DNA of 64,000 bases from positions 496,001 to 560,000 of the forward strand of contig DJLZ01000005.1 in the NCBI GenBank assembly GCA_002436405.1. The letters run 5' to 3'. The notes below the pieces were generated by a model. It searched no databases, was not told the DNA's origin, and saw nothing but the letters and a program-made list of their open reading frames with translations. How positions within the stretch are numbered: position 1 is the stretch's first letter; each line of letters opens with the position of its first letter. Source of the DNA: Proteobacteria bacterium UBA6503. GTDB taxonomy: Bacteria; Pseudomonadota; Alphaproteobacteria; UBA1280; UBA6503. This document shows, piece after piece, positions 18,261 to 26,326 of the stretch. The position numbers were made by a program, and so were the translations under genes.

Positions 18261-20357
18261 TTAGCTCGCTTTCTTAGTCTGTTGTGCCGCTTTACGGGCT
18301 TCGGCAAGTTCTTGGCTTTCGTCCATCACTTGTGAAGCACGCATAATCGCGTTTGTTTTGTAGAATTGCTGAATTGGTAGCTCAAAAGCTTCGTTCTTCA
18401 CTTTACCTGCAACGCCAAACTTTTCCCAAGTTGGGGTTACAAGCTCGCCTACTTGCTCAAGCACAGGGGCTTTCTTAATCATAAGTGCACGTAGTTGCTG
18501 TTGGCTGTCGAATGGAAGAGCTTTACCAAGCTCGCCAGATAGCGCACGGAAAATCTTCCAGTCTTCTTTAGCTTGCATTGGTGGGTTAACAGCTTTCTTA
18601 CCTTCTTGAACACGGCCTTCGGTGTTGACCCATAGGGCTGATTTTTCAGTGTAGGTTGCGCTTGGCAGAACAATATCGGCCAAGTGTGCGTAAGCTGATT
18701 TGTGTGTACCAATAAAGATGGTTGTTTTAGCACCTTCTAGGTCAGCTACCGGAATATGCGTATTGCCTTCGCCGTAAAGCACAAGAAGGTCAACCTTACC
18801 GCCTTTAAGGGCCGTTAGAATGCCATCAGTGTCCTTACCTTTTTGCTCAGGGTAAACTTCAAGGTCTAGAGCTGCTACACGTGTAGACGAAACGTTTAGA
18901 ACGTTAAAGCCGTACCAAGCCTTTGTCACAACGCCGTAAGCATCAGCAATGTGGTGTAGCTTATGGAATAGCTGTGGTGCATCTTTACGTGCAAGTGTTG
19001 CCTTAGCACCCACAATAATCATTGGGCGTTCAGCTTTTTCTAGTAGTTTAGAGAATTTGTGTTCGCCAGCTGCAATTTGCTCAATCACTTGTGCAGTGTT
19101 TTCAGCAGTTTCAACTGGGTACGTTAGGTCGCTGTGTGCGCCTACGCTTAGTACTTTAAGGCCGTTGTTCATCACGTTTTTACGGATACGGGCGTTTAGT
19201 ACTGGGGCTTCAAGGCGTGGGTCCGAACCAACAAGCAGAACAAGGTCGGCTTTATCAACGCTTTGAACACCGCCACCAAATACGTATTTAGCACGTGGGC
19301 CAGCTGTAACAGTGCTGCCGTCGTGACGCGCGTCAACGTTATCGGTTTTAAGGGTTTGTTTCATGAATGCATTAAAGCTGAATAGATCTTCAGCTGAAAG
19401 TTGTTCACCAGCAAGGCCCATAGTTGTTGCAGGTTTTGCTTTAGCAACAGCTTCTTTAATAGCTTCAAACGCTTGTGGCCAACCACACTCAGATAGTTTG
19501 CCGTTTTTGCGTAGCATCGGAGTGGTTAGGCGGTTACGGCCTAGGCCGTCGTAGCTAAAGCGGCCAGCATCTGATAGCCACTCTTCGTTAATTTCGTTGT
19601 TTTCGATAGGGTCAATACGCATCACCTTACCACCACGGTGGTAAACACGTACGGCGCTGCCTAGGCCGTCCATGGTATCGATAGAATCTGTATGCTCAAG
19701 TTCCCAAGGGCGAGCTGTGAATGAGTATGGCTTTGAGCACAATGCACCAACAGGGCAAAGGTCAATCATGTTGCCTGAAAGTTCGCTCTCAAGCGCTTTT
19801 TCAACGTAAGTACCAACCTTCATGTTTTCACCACGGCCAGTTGCGCCCATTTCAGGCACGCCAGCAACTTCAGTCGCAAAGCGGATGCAACGTGTGCAGT
19901 GGATGCAGCGTGTCATCACAGTACGGATAAGTGGGCCGAGGTTTTTATCTTCTACGGCGCGCTTTTCTTCTTGGTAGTGCGAACGGTCAGAACCGTAACC
20001 AACAGCCATATCCTGTAGGTCACACATACCACCTTGGTCGCAAATTGGGCAATCAAGTGGGTGGTTAATCAACAATAGTTCCATCACACCTTTTTGCGCT
20101 TTTTTCGCAACTGGTGAATCAGTGTGAACTTCCATATCCTGCATCACTGGTGTGTAGCAGCTTGGTGTTGGCTTAGGTGCGCCTTTAATTTCAACCAAGC
20201 ACATACGGCAGTTCGCAGGAACTGACAAACGCTTGTGGTAACAGAAGTGCGGAATTTCGATACCGTTTTGACGCGCCGCTTCAATAATTGGCGTGCCCTT
20301 TTCGGCTTGGACTTCTTTACCGTTAATGGTCAGGGTAACTTGGTTGTTCTCAGTCAT
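18261..20357 (-). CDS. nuoG: NADH-quinone oxidoreductase subunit G
   Basis: Large iron-sulfur subunit, 698 residues, the length usual for the alphaproteobacterial/mitochondrial type. The N-terminal [2Fe-2S] ferredoxin domain has CYHKRLSVPANCRMC followed by Cys in TPSCYTPV. The His/Cys [4Fe-4S] site is HPLDCPICDQGGMC. The second [4Fe-4S] set is CIHCTRCIRF with IDLCPVGAL. A molybdopterin-oxidoreductase-like domain without a recognisable cofactor site follows. Confidence 0.96.
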   Translation of the reverse strand: MTENNQVTLTINGKEVQAEKGTPIIEAARQNGIEIPHFCYHKRLSVPANCRMCLVEIKGAPKPTPSCYTPVMQDMEVHTDSPVAKKAQKGVMELLLINHPLDCPICDQGGMCDLQDMAVGYGSDRSHYQEEKRAVEDKNLGPLIRTVMTRCIHCTRCIRFATEVAGVPEMGATGRGENMKVGTYVEKALESELSGNMIDLCPVGALCSKPYSFTARPWELEHTDSIDTMDGLGSAVRVYHRGGKVMRIDPIENNEINEEWLSDAGRFSYDGLGRNRLTTPMLRKNGKLSECGWPQAFEAIKEAVAKAKPATTMGLAGEQLSAEDLFSFNAFMKQTLKTDNVDARHDGSTVTAGPRAKYVFGGGVQSVDKADLVLLVGSDPRLEAPVLNARIRKNVMNNGLKVLSVGAHSDLTYPVETAENTAQVIEQIAAGEHKFSKLLEKAERPMIIVGAKATLARKDAPQLFHKLHHIADAYGVVTKAWYGFNVLNVSSTRVAALDLEVYPEQKGKDTDGILTALKGGKVDLLVLYGEGNTHIPVADLEGAKTTIFIGTHKSAYAHLADIVLPSATYTEKSALWVNTEGRVQEGKKAVNPPMQAKEDWKIFRALSGELGKALPFDSQQQLRALMIKKAPVLEQVGELVTPTWEKFGVAGKVKNEAFELPIQQFYKTNAIMRASQVMDESQELAEARKAAQQTKKAS

Positions 20358-20372
20358 AGTCTTTAAGTTCCT

Positions 20373-21686
20373 TTAGGCACTCTTAACTTTAATATCTTTT
20401 TTAGCGGCATGTTCTTTAATGCGCTGCTCAAACAGTGGGCGGTAGTGACGTAGCACACCTTGCACTGGCCACATGGCACCGTCAGCAAATGCACAAATGG
20501 TATGGCCTTCAATTTTCTTGGTGACGTCAAATAGCTGGTCTAGCTCTTCTTTAGTACCGTCGCCTTGGCTTAGGCGGTCCATAAGACGCCAAACCCAACC
20601 CACACCTTCACGGCATGGTGTGCACTGCCCGCAAGACTCATGCTTGTAGAAGCGAGAAATACGAGACATTACACGAAGAATATCAGTGTCTTTGTTCATC
20701 ACAATAACAGCGGCTGTCCCTAGGCCTGTGCCCTCTTCACGCAGGGCGTCAAAGTCCATCAGAACATTTTCACACTGCTCGGCTGAAAGTAGCGGGGTTG
20801 ATGACCCACCAGGAATCACACCTAGTAGATTATCCCAACCACCGATAACGCCACCGGCGTGTTTTTCGATAAGGTCTTTGAGAGAAATACTCATCGGGGC
20901 TTCAATGTTAATAGGTTTGTTTACCGCACCTGAAACAGAGAAGATTTTAGTACCGTGGTTATTTGGGCGGCCAAACTGCGTCCACCACTCAACACCCTTT
21001 TTAAGGATTGGCGGTACTTGAGCTACAGTTTCAACGTTGTTAATTGTTGTAGGGCAACCGTACAAACCAAAGCCAGCCGGGAATGGCGGCCTCATACGTG
21101 GTTGGCCTTTTTTACCTTCGAGCGACTCTAGCAATGCGGTTTCTTCACCGCAGATGTAAGCCCCTGCCCCCATGTGTACGTGAATATCAACATCCACTTT
21201 TGTACCCATGATGTTTTTACCTAGGAAGCCAGCTTTGTAAGCTTCGTCAATCGCCTGCTGAAGGTGATCAGCTTCGTCAACGTATTCACCACGTACATAT
21301 ACGTAGCTTGCTTTCGCCCCTAGGGTGTGGCAGCCCACAATAATACCTTCAACAAGGGTATGTGGGTCGTAAAGTAGAATATCGCGGTCTTTACATGTGC
21401 CTGGCTCAGACTCATCAGCGTTAACTACAAGGTAGTTTGGCTTATCGCCTGCTGGCGGCATGAATGACCATTTCATCCCTGTTGGGAAGCCCGCACCACC
21501 ACGGCCACGCAAAGCAGAGGCTTTGAGCTGGTCGATAATTTCGGCAGGTTTCATCTTAAGGATTTTCTCAAGCCCTTTGTAGCCACCACGTTTTTGGTAG
21601 CCTTTAATTGTCCAGTCGCCTGAACCATCAAGGTTAGGGAAAATCTTATCTTCAGGTTTAAGAGTGTGAGGTTGCTTAGTGGCCAT
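20373..21686 (-). CDS. nuoF: NADH-quinone oxidoreductase subunit F
   Basis: NADH- and FMN-binding subunit, 437 residues. The FMN/NADH loop is GRGGAGFPTGMKWSFM, with NADESEPGTCKDR. The [4Fe-4S] N3 motif is CGQCTPCREG plus a later Cys in HTICAFADG. Its start overlaps the nuoE stop by one base. Confidence 0.97.
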   Translation of the reverse strand: MATKQPHTLKPEDKIFPNLDGSGDWTIKGYQKRGGYKGLEKILKMKPAEIIDQLKASALRGRGGAGFPTGMKWSFMPPAGDKPNYLVVNADESEPGTCKDRDILLYDPHTLVEGIIVGCHTLGAKASYVYVRGEYVDEADHLQQAIDEAYKAGFLGKNIMGTKVDVDIHVHMGAGAYICGEETALLESLEGKKGQPRMRPPFPAGFGLYGCPTTINNVETVAQVPPILKKGVEWWTQFGRPNNHGTKIFSVSGAVNKPINIEAPMSISLKDLIEKHAGGVIGGWDNLLGVIPGGSSTPLLSAEQCENVLMDFDALREEGTGLGTAAVIVMNKDTDILRVMSRISRFYKHESCGQCTPCREGVGWVWRLMDRLSQGDGTKEELDQLFDVTKKIEGHTICAFADGAMWPVQGVLRHYRPLFEQRIKEHAAKKDIKVKSA

Positions 21687-22264
21687 TATTTTGTTGCCTC
21701 CGCTGGTGCATCACCATCTTTAATACGCTTCATCAGTTCACGGGCTTTATCGCCTGTAAGTGATGTGTGGTAGTGATCATCAATCATCATCATTGGGGCT
21801 TCACAGCAAGCGCCTAGGCACTCAAACTCTTCAAGAGTTACAAGGCCATCTTCACTTGTGGTACCCGCTTTCATGCCAAGCTCGTCTTCAATTTCAGAAA
21901 GAACTTTGTAGCAACCACGTACCATGCATGAAACGTTAGTACATACACGCACAATGTGCTTGCCTACTGGCTTGGTGTAAAACATATCGTAGAAGCTTGC
22001 CACTTCGTAAACACGCACAGGCGGCATGCTTAGGGTTTCAGCAACAAGGTTCATCAAACCTGTTGGCAACCAACCATCAAAAGTGTTTTGCGCAATTTTA
22101 AGCAACGGAATAACAGCTGAAGCTTCGCGGCCCTTAGGGTACTTCGCGATAAGCTTTTTAATTTCAGGCTGTACTTTCTTCGGCCATACGTAGGTGTTTT
22201 CATCGTCCACGATTTGAACGTGGCTACCGCGGTATGATGCTTGTTGTTTTGTTTCATTTGACAT
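21686..22264 (-). CDS. nuoE: NADH-quinone oxidoreductase subunit E ([2Fe-2S])
   Basis: Thioredoxin-fold subunit with cluster N1a. Cluster ligands are visible as CTNVSC and CLGAC. Length 192 residues. Overlaps nuoD by one base at its start and nuoF by one base at its stop, so nuoD-E-F are probably translationally coupled. Confidence 0.96.
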   Translation of the reverse strand: MSNETKQQASYRGSHVQIVDDENTYVWPKKVQPEIKKLIAKYPKGREASAVIPLLKIAQNTFDGWLPTGLMNLVAETLSMPPVRVYEVASFYDMFYTKPVGKHIVRVCTNVSCMVRGCYKVLSEIEDELGMKAGTTSEDGLVTLEEFECLGACCEAPMMMIDDHYHTSLTGDKARELMKRIKDGDAPAEATK

Positions 22265-23466
22265 TAGCGGTCAATCTCCCCGAATACGATATCTTGCGTG
22301 CCGATAATGGTCACAACGTCCGCAACCATGTGGCCACGAACCATACTATCTAGGCCTTGCAGGTGTGCAAAACCAGGGACACGAATTTTAACACGGTAAG
22401 GCTTAGGCCCACCTTTAGAAACTAGGTATACACCCATCTCACCTTTTGGTGCTTCAACAGCGGCGTAAACTTCGCCCGCTGGCACGTGGAAGCCTTCGGT
22501 AAAGTATTTAAAGTGGTGGATCATCGCTTCCATGCTTGACTTCATGTCGTCACGTTTTGGCGGTGATACTTTAAAGTTTTGGGCTTTTACAGGGCCTTCT
22601 GGCAGTTTTTCAATGCACTGCTCGACAAGACTTACTGACTGACGCATTTCTTCGATACGCACAAGGTAACGTGAGTATGAGTCACCTTTTGTGCCTACTG
22701 GTACGTCAAATTCAAGTTCGTCGTAAACTTCGTAAGGTTGTGCTTTACGCAAGTCCCAGCTTAGGCCTGAACCACGTAGCATTGGGCCTGTGCAACCCAT
22801 TTCAACAGCTTCTTCTGGTGTTAGTGTACCAATATCAACAGTACGCTGTTTCCAGATGCGGTTTTCAGTCAATAGAGTTTCAAACTCATCAATAAAGCCA
22901 GGGAACTCCTTCATGAAGGCTGAGATTTTCTCAGTCAAACCTTCAGGTAGGTCGCGGTTTACACCACCAGGACGGAAGTAGTTAGCGTGCATACGCGCGC
23001 CTGAAACTTCTTCGTAAAAGTCCATCAAAGTTTCACGGTGTTTAAAGGCGTAAAGGAACGCACTCATCGCGCCAACGTCCAAAGCGTGTGTACCGAACCA
23101 AAGCAAATGGTTCATCAGGCGTGTAATCTCTGAGTACATTACACGGATGTACTGAGCACGACGTGGTACTTCAACACCCAATAGTTTTTCAATCGCTAGG
23201 CACCATACGTGCTCTTGGCACATCATTGATACATAGTCCAAACGGTCAAAATATGGCAGGCCTTGAATGTAGGTACGGTTTTCAAGCAGTTTTTCAGTAC
23301 CACGGTGTAGCAGACCAATATGCGGGTCAGCACGGGTAATGGTCTCACCTTCCATCTCAAGCACCAAACGCAGCACGCCGTGTGCCGCAGGGTGTTGAGG
23401 GCCAAAGTTAAGGGTAAAGTTTTCCCCTACCATAACTTCTTGTGTGGTTTTCTTAGCTTCAGGCAT
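22264..23466 (-). CDS. nuoD: NADH-quinone oxidoreductase subunit D
   Basis: 49-kDa-type subunit forming the quinone site with NuoB. 400 residues. Contains FGPQHPAAHGVLRL (quinone-site His region) and the C-terminal VVTIIGTQDIVFGEIDR. nuoC is a separate gene, as in most Alphaproteobacteria, not fused to nuoD as in E. coli. Overlaps nuoC and nuoE by one base each. Confidence 0.97.
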   Translation of the reverse strand: MPEAKKTTQEVMVGENFTLNFGPQHPAAHGVLRLVLEMEGETITRADPHIGLLHRGTEKLLENRTYIQGLPYFDRLDYVSMMCQEHVWCLAIEKLLGVEVPRRAQYIRVMYSEITRLMNHLLWFGTHALDVGAMSAFLYAFKHRETLMDFYEEVSGARMHANYFRPGGVNRDLPEGLTEKISAFMKEFPGFIDEFETLLTENRIWKQRTVDIGTLTPEEAVEMGCTGPMLRGSGLSWDLRKAQPYEVYDELEFDVPVGTKGDSYSRYLVRIEEMRQSVSLVEQCIEKLPEGPVKAQNFKVSPPKRDDMKSSMEAMIHHFKYFTEGFHVPAGEVYAAVEAPKGEMGVYLVSKGGPKPYRVKIRVPGFAHLQGLDSMVRGHMVADVVTIIGTQDIVFGEIDR

Positions 23467-24149
23467 TATTCGTCCTCCCCGCTAGCTGCAGCAAGTGGCT
23501 CAGAGGCCGCAAACTCACCACGATCAAATGTGTTGTCTTCTTCAGCCAATGAGTATGGGTCGTCCATAGCTTTCCATGGTGACTGCCAATCAAAGTGGCG
23601 GTATGGCTGCTTAAGGTCAGTTGGGCGGTATACGCAACGCTTTAGCGTTTCGTCGTAGAACATCTCTACCTTACCTTCAACCGGGAAATCTTTACGTAGA
23701 GGAAAACCATCAAAGTCGTAGTCGGTCAGAATACGGCGAAGATCAGGATGGTCTTCAAAGGTAATGCCGAACATGTCGTAGGTTTCGCGCTCGTACCAGT
23801 TTGCATTCGGGAATACTTCAATCATTGAAGGCACTGACTGGCCATCAGCCGCAGCAACCTTCACACGGATACGTGCGTTTTGAGTGAGTGATAGCAAGTG
23901 GTAAACCACTTCAAAGCGTTCGTTACGCTCTGGGTAGTCGGCACCGCATAGGTCCACAAGCATTTTAAATTGGCAATCGCGGTCATCACGCAAGAACATC
24001 ATGAACTTTTCAATGTCACGTAGGCGCACAACAACTGTAAGCTCACGGTTTGACAATTGAATGTCACGGATAGACTCTTTCATCTCTTCAGCAATGTAAG
24101 CCTTAAGTGAGGCCAGTTGCTCCATGTCGAGGTATTTATCAATATGCAT
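23466..24149 (-). CDS. nuoC: NADH-quinone oxidoreductase subunit C
   Basis: 30-kDa-type peripheral subunit, 227 residues. Signature segment WYERETYDMFGITFEDHPDLRRILTDYDF. The C-terminal extension (about residues 190-227) is Ala/Glu-rich. It follows nuoB after 14 bases and overlaps nuoD by one base. Confidence 0.95.
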   Translation of the reverse strand: MHIDKYLDMEQLASLKAYIAEEMKESIRDIQLSNRELTVVVRLRDIEKFMMFLRDDRDCQFKMLVDLCGADYPERNERFEVVYHLLSLTQNARIRVKVAAADGQSVPSMIEVFPNANWYERETYDMFGITFEDHPDLRRILTDYDFDGFPLRKDFPVEGKVEMFYDETLKRCVYRPTDLKQPYRHFDWQSPWKAMDDPYSLAEEDNTFDRGEFAASEPLAAASGEDE

Positions 24150-24163
24150 ATCTCTACCCCCTA

Positions 24164-24700
24164 TTAACGCTGAAGCGTGCCTTCACGGCGAATTTTCTTT
24201 TGTAGCTGAAGAATACCGTAAACCAGTGATTCAGCTGTTGGAGGGCAACCAGGCACGTAAATATCAACCGGTACAATACGGTCGCAACCACGTACAACTG
24301 AGTATGTGTAGTGGTAGTAACCACCACCGTTAGCACATGAGCCCATTGAAAGCACATAGCGAGGCTCTGGCATTTGGTCGTAAACTTTACGTAGTGCTGG
24401 GGCCATCTTGTTACATAGCGTACCCGCTACAATCATAAGGTCTGACTGACGTGGGCTTGGACGGAAAATAACACCGAAGCGGTCCAAGTCGTAACGGCTA
24501 GCGGCTGAGTGCATCATTTCAACAGCGCAGCAAGCTAGACCAAATGTCATTGGCCACAGTGAGCCTGCACGGGCCCAGTTCACCATGTCTTCAACGCGCG
24601 TAAGCACAAAACCATTGTTTTGTAGCTCGCGGTTCATAGCGTCCATGCCTTGATCTTGAATCTCTTGACGGTCTTGAGGCGTGAGAGTTTGTAGGTTCAT
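24164..24700 (-). CDS. nuoB: NADH-quinone oxidoreductase subunit B
   Basis: Subunit carrying the terminal [4Fe-4S] cluster N2. 178 residues. Cluster ligands are the adjacent Cys pair in FGLACCAVEMM, plus MGSCANGGG and VPGCPPTAE. Standard family length. Confidence 0.97.
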   Translation of the reverse strand: MNLQTLTPQDRQEIQDQGMDAMNRELQNNGFVLTRVEDMVNWARAGSLWPMTFGLACCAVEMMHSAASRYDLDRFGVIFRPSPRQSDLMIVAGTLCNKMAPALRKVYDQMPEPRYVLSMGSCANGGGYYHYTYSVVRGCDRIVPVDIYVPGCPPTAESLVYGILQLQKKIRREGTLQR

Positions 24701-24731
24701 GATTTATTACCTTTGCTTTACGCGTTTGGGA

Positions 24732-25100
24732 TTACTCCCACTCTAACGCGCCCTTTTTCCATTCGTAAATAAAGCCGATGGTTAATACTAGCAAGAACAC
24801 CATCATACTAAAGAAACCAAATAGGCCAATCTTGCCGAAGGCCATAACCCAAGGAAACAGGAATGCAACCTCAAGGTCGAATACAATAAATAGAATTGCC
24901 ACTAGGTAAAAGCGCACATCAAATTTTGAACGTGCGTCATCAAAGGCTTCGAAGCCACACTCGTAAGGTGACATCTTCTCACCATACGGGCGCTTAGGCG
25001 CCACCACCTGTGGAATTGCTAAACAAATAAGAGAGATACCAGTCGCGATAATTAGAAAGATTAGAATCGGCAGGTATTCAGCTAGAATAAAATTTTCCAT
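24732..25100 (-). CDS. nuoA: NADH-quinone oxidoreductase subunit A
   Basis: Small membrane subunit and first gene of the nuo operon. 122 residues and three helices, with KMSPYECGFEAFDDARSKFDVRFYLVAILF, the conserved Cys loop near the quinone site. AGGGA lies before the ATG. About 270 bases without a gene separate it from tRNA-Asp upstream. Confidence 0.96.
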   Translation of the reverse strand: MENFILAEYLPILIFLIIATGISLICLAIPQVVAPKRPYGEKMSPYECGFEAFDDARSKFDVRFYLVAILFIVFDLEVAFLFPWVMAFGKIGLFGFFSMMVFLLVLTIGFIYEWKKGALEWE

Positions 25101-25136
25101 AATATCCCTGTTTTTTCTTGGACTTATTGCCTACGA

Positions 25137-25165
25137 TTTGTACCTCGTTTTAAAACAAGACGCAA
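25137..25165 (-). promoter_or_regulatory. Candidate sigma-70-type promoter for the nuo operon
   Basis: On the minus strand TTGCGT and TACAAA are separated by 17 bases, 37-60 bases upstream of nuoA. The match is partial in both boxes. It is the best candidate I see in the gap between tRNA-Asp and nuoA. Confidence 0.3.
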
Positions 25166-25332
25166 GCGAAAGGCAAAAATAAATGCCCCTTTTATTGAGG
25201 CTTAAAATACGGCTATCTGAAGCCCTTTTATACAAGAGCTATGAATATGCATGAATTCACCCCACAAAACAAATGAGCACCCTATTCCGTAAGGCATGAA
25301 TAAGGGCATAAACGAGGTGGATATATAAGAAA

Positions 25333-25362
25333 CAAAAAAGCCTCCTGTTAAGGAGGCTTTTA
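25333..25362 (-). terminator. Terminator after tRNA-Asp
   Basis: Stem AAGCCTCCT/AGGAGGCTT with loop TAAC, followed on the minus strand by a T run, seven bases past the tRNA-Asp CCA end. Confidence 0.85.
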
Positions 25363-25369
25363 TGAATAG

Positions 25370-25446
25370 TGGCGCGAGTGACGGGACTTGAACCCGCGAC
25401 CTCCGGCGTGACAGGCCGGCACTCTAACCAACTGAGCTACACCCGC
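25370..25446 (-). tRNA. tRNA-Asp(GUC)
   Basis: 77-base cloverleaf with encoded CCA. Acceptor GCGGGTG pairs with CACTCGC. The anticodon loop is CTGTCAC (GTC) on a GCCGG/CCGGA-region stem, and the T arm is GCGGGTTCAAGTCCCGT-like. It lies 44 bases downstream of tRNA-Val and is probably co-transcribed with it. Confidence 0.96.
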
Positions 25447-25490
25447 GTGGTGTCCTGGCGGTTTAAACAAATTACCAGGAAGGTCTATAA

Positions 25491-25566
25491 TGGTGGGTGG
25501 TGAGAGACTCGAACTCCCGACCACTTCGGTGTAAACGAAGCGCTCTACCAACTGAGCTAACCACCC
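25491..25566 (-). tRNA. tRNA-Val(UAC)
   Basis: 76-base cloverleaf with encoded CCA. Acceptor GGGTGGT pairs with ACCACCC. The anticodon loop contains TAC on the stem CTTCG/CGAAG. It sits between HU and tRNA-Asp, an order widely seen in Alphaproteobacteria. Confidence 0.96.
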
Positions 25567-25609
25567 AACGTGTGAATACGTTTATATACTAAAAAAAACG
25601 CATTTCAAC

Positions 25610-25646
25610 AAAAAAAAGCAGCCTTGTATAACCAAGGCTGCTTAAT
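25610..25646 (-). terminator. Terminator after HU gene
   Basis: Ten-base-pair stem AGCAGCCTTG/CAAGGCTGCT with a T run on the minus strand, 26 bases after the HU stop codon. Confidence 0.85.
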
Positions 25647-25671
25647 TTTTAAGCTAAACTAATACTGAATA

Positions 25672-25944
25672 CTAGTTTACTGCTTCACGTAGGCCTTTGC
25701 CTGGACGGAATTTAGGCATGTTGCTCGCAGCGATTTGGATAGGAGCACCAGTGCGTGGGTTACGACCAGTTGTAGCTTTACGGTGTGTTACGGTGAAAGT
25801 ACCGAAACCAGCAAGACGTACTTCTTGCTTTGAGCTTAGGCTTGATGAGATGCTGTCTAGAACACCGTCAACAGCGCGAGCTGCGTCAGCTTTAGTTAGA
25901 CCTGAAGTTTCAGCAACTTTTGAGATTAGTTCATTCTTGTTCAC
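25672..25944 (-). CDS. hupB: DNA-binding protein HU
   Basis: Non-specific DNA-bending nucleoid protein, 90 residues. Contains the HU signature AGFGTFTVTHRKATTGRNPRTGAPIQI with the intercalating Pro. The start is a GTG at 25944, supported by GAGGG eight bases upstream. Follows lon in the same direction and is separated from it by about 380 bases containing a lon terminator. Confidence 0.95.
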   Translation of the reverse strand: MNKNELISKVAETSGLTKADAARAVDGVLDSISSSLSSKQEVRLAGFGTFTVTHRKATTGRNPRTGAPIQIAASNMPKFRPGKGLREAVN

Positions 25945-26258
25945 GAGCTTAACCCTCGATTATATCGTTTTTGTTTACTGGTAGGCACAATGCGTTTCCA
26001 GTGGTTGTTTCATTGATTAACAGTAACCAACGAACATAAGAATTAAATTATATAGGCCATTTACTGTCAAGGCTATTTTCCGCAGAAAACTGGGATTTTT
26101 TGCTTGATTTTACCTTTTTTTATACTCAACAAAGTTATCCACAACCCCTCAACTATGCCCTAACCCACTGATTTTATTGATGTTGTATATTCATTTAACT
26201 TAATCACGGAAGACCGCACAAACCCTAGGGTTCATAAAAATAATTTTCAAAAAAGCAC
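25945..26258. other. Gap between lon and HU genes
   Basis: AT-rich non-coding stretch that should contain the HU promoter. A TATAAT lies at 25959-25964 (minus strand) but has no good -35 partner at normal spacing. A perfect DnaA-box sequence, TTATCCACA, lies at 26135-26143. I see no ORF or RNA structure beyond the lon terminator at its far end. Confidence 0.5.
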
Positions 26259-26296
26259 AAAAAAGTGCGGGTCCTAGCAGGAACCCGCACTTAATT
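26259..26296 (-). terminator. Terminator after lon
   Basis: Ten-base-pair stem AAGTGCGGGT/ACCCGCACTT followed on the minus strand by TTTTTT, about 30 bases after the lon stop. Confidence 0.9.
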
Positions 26297-26326
26297 TATG
26301 CATTTTGAGTCGTATCAGGACACTAT

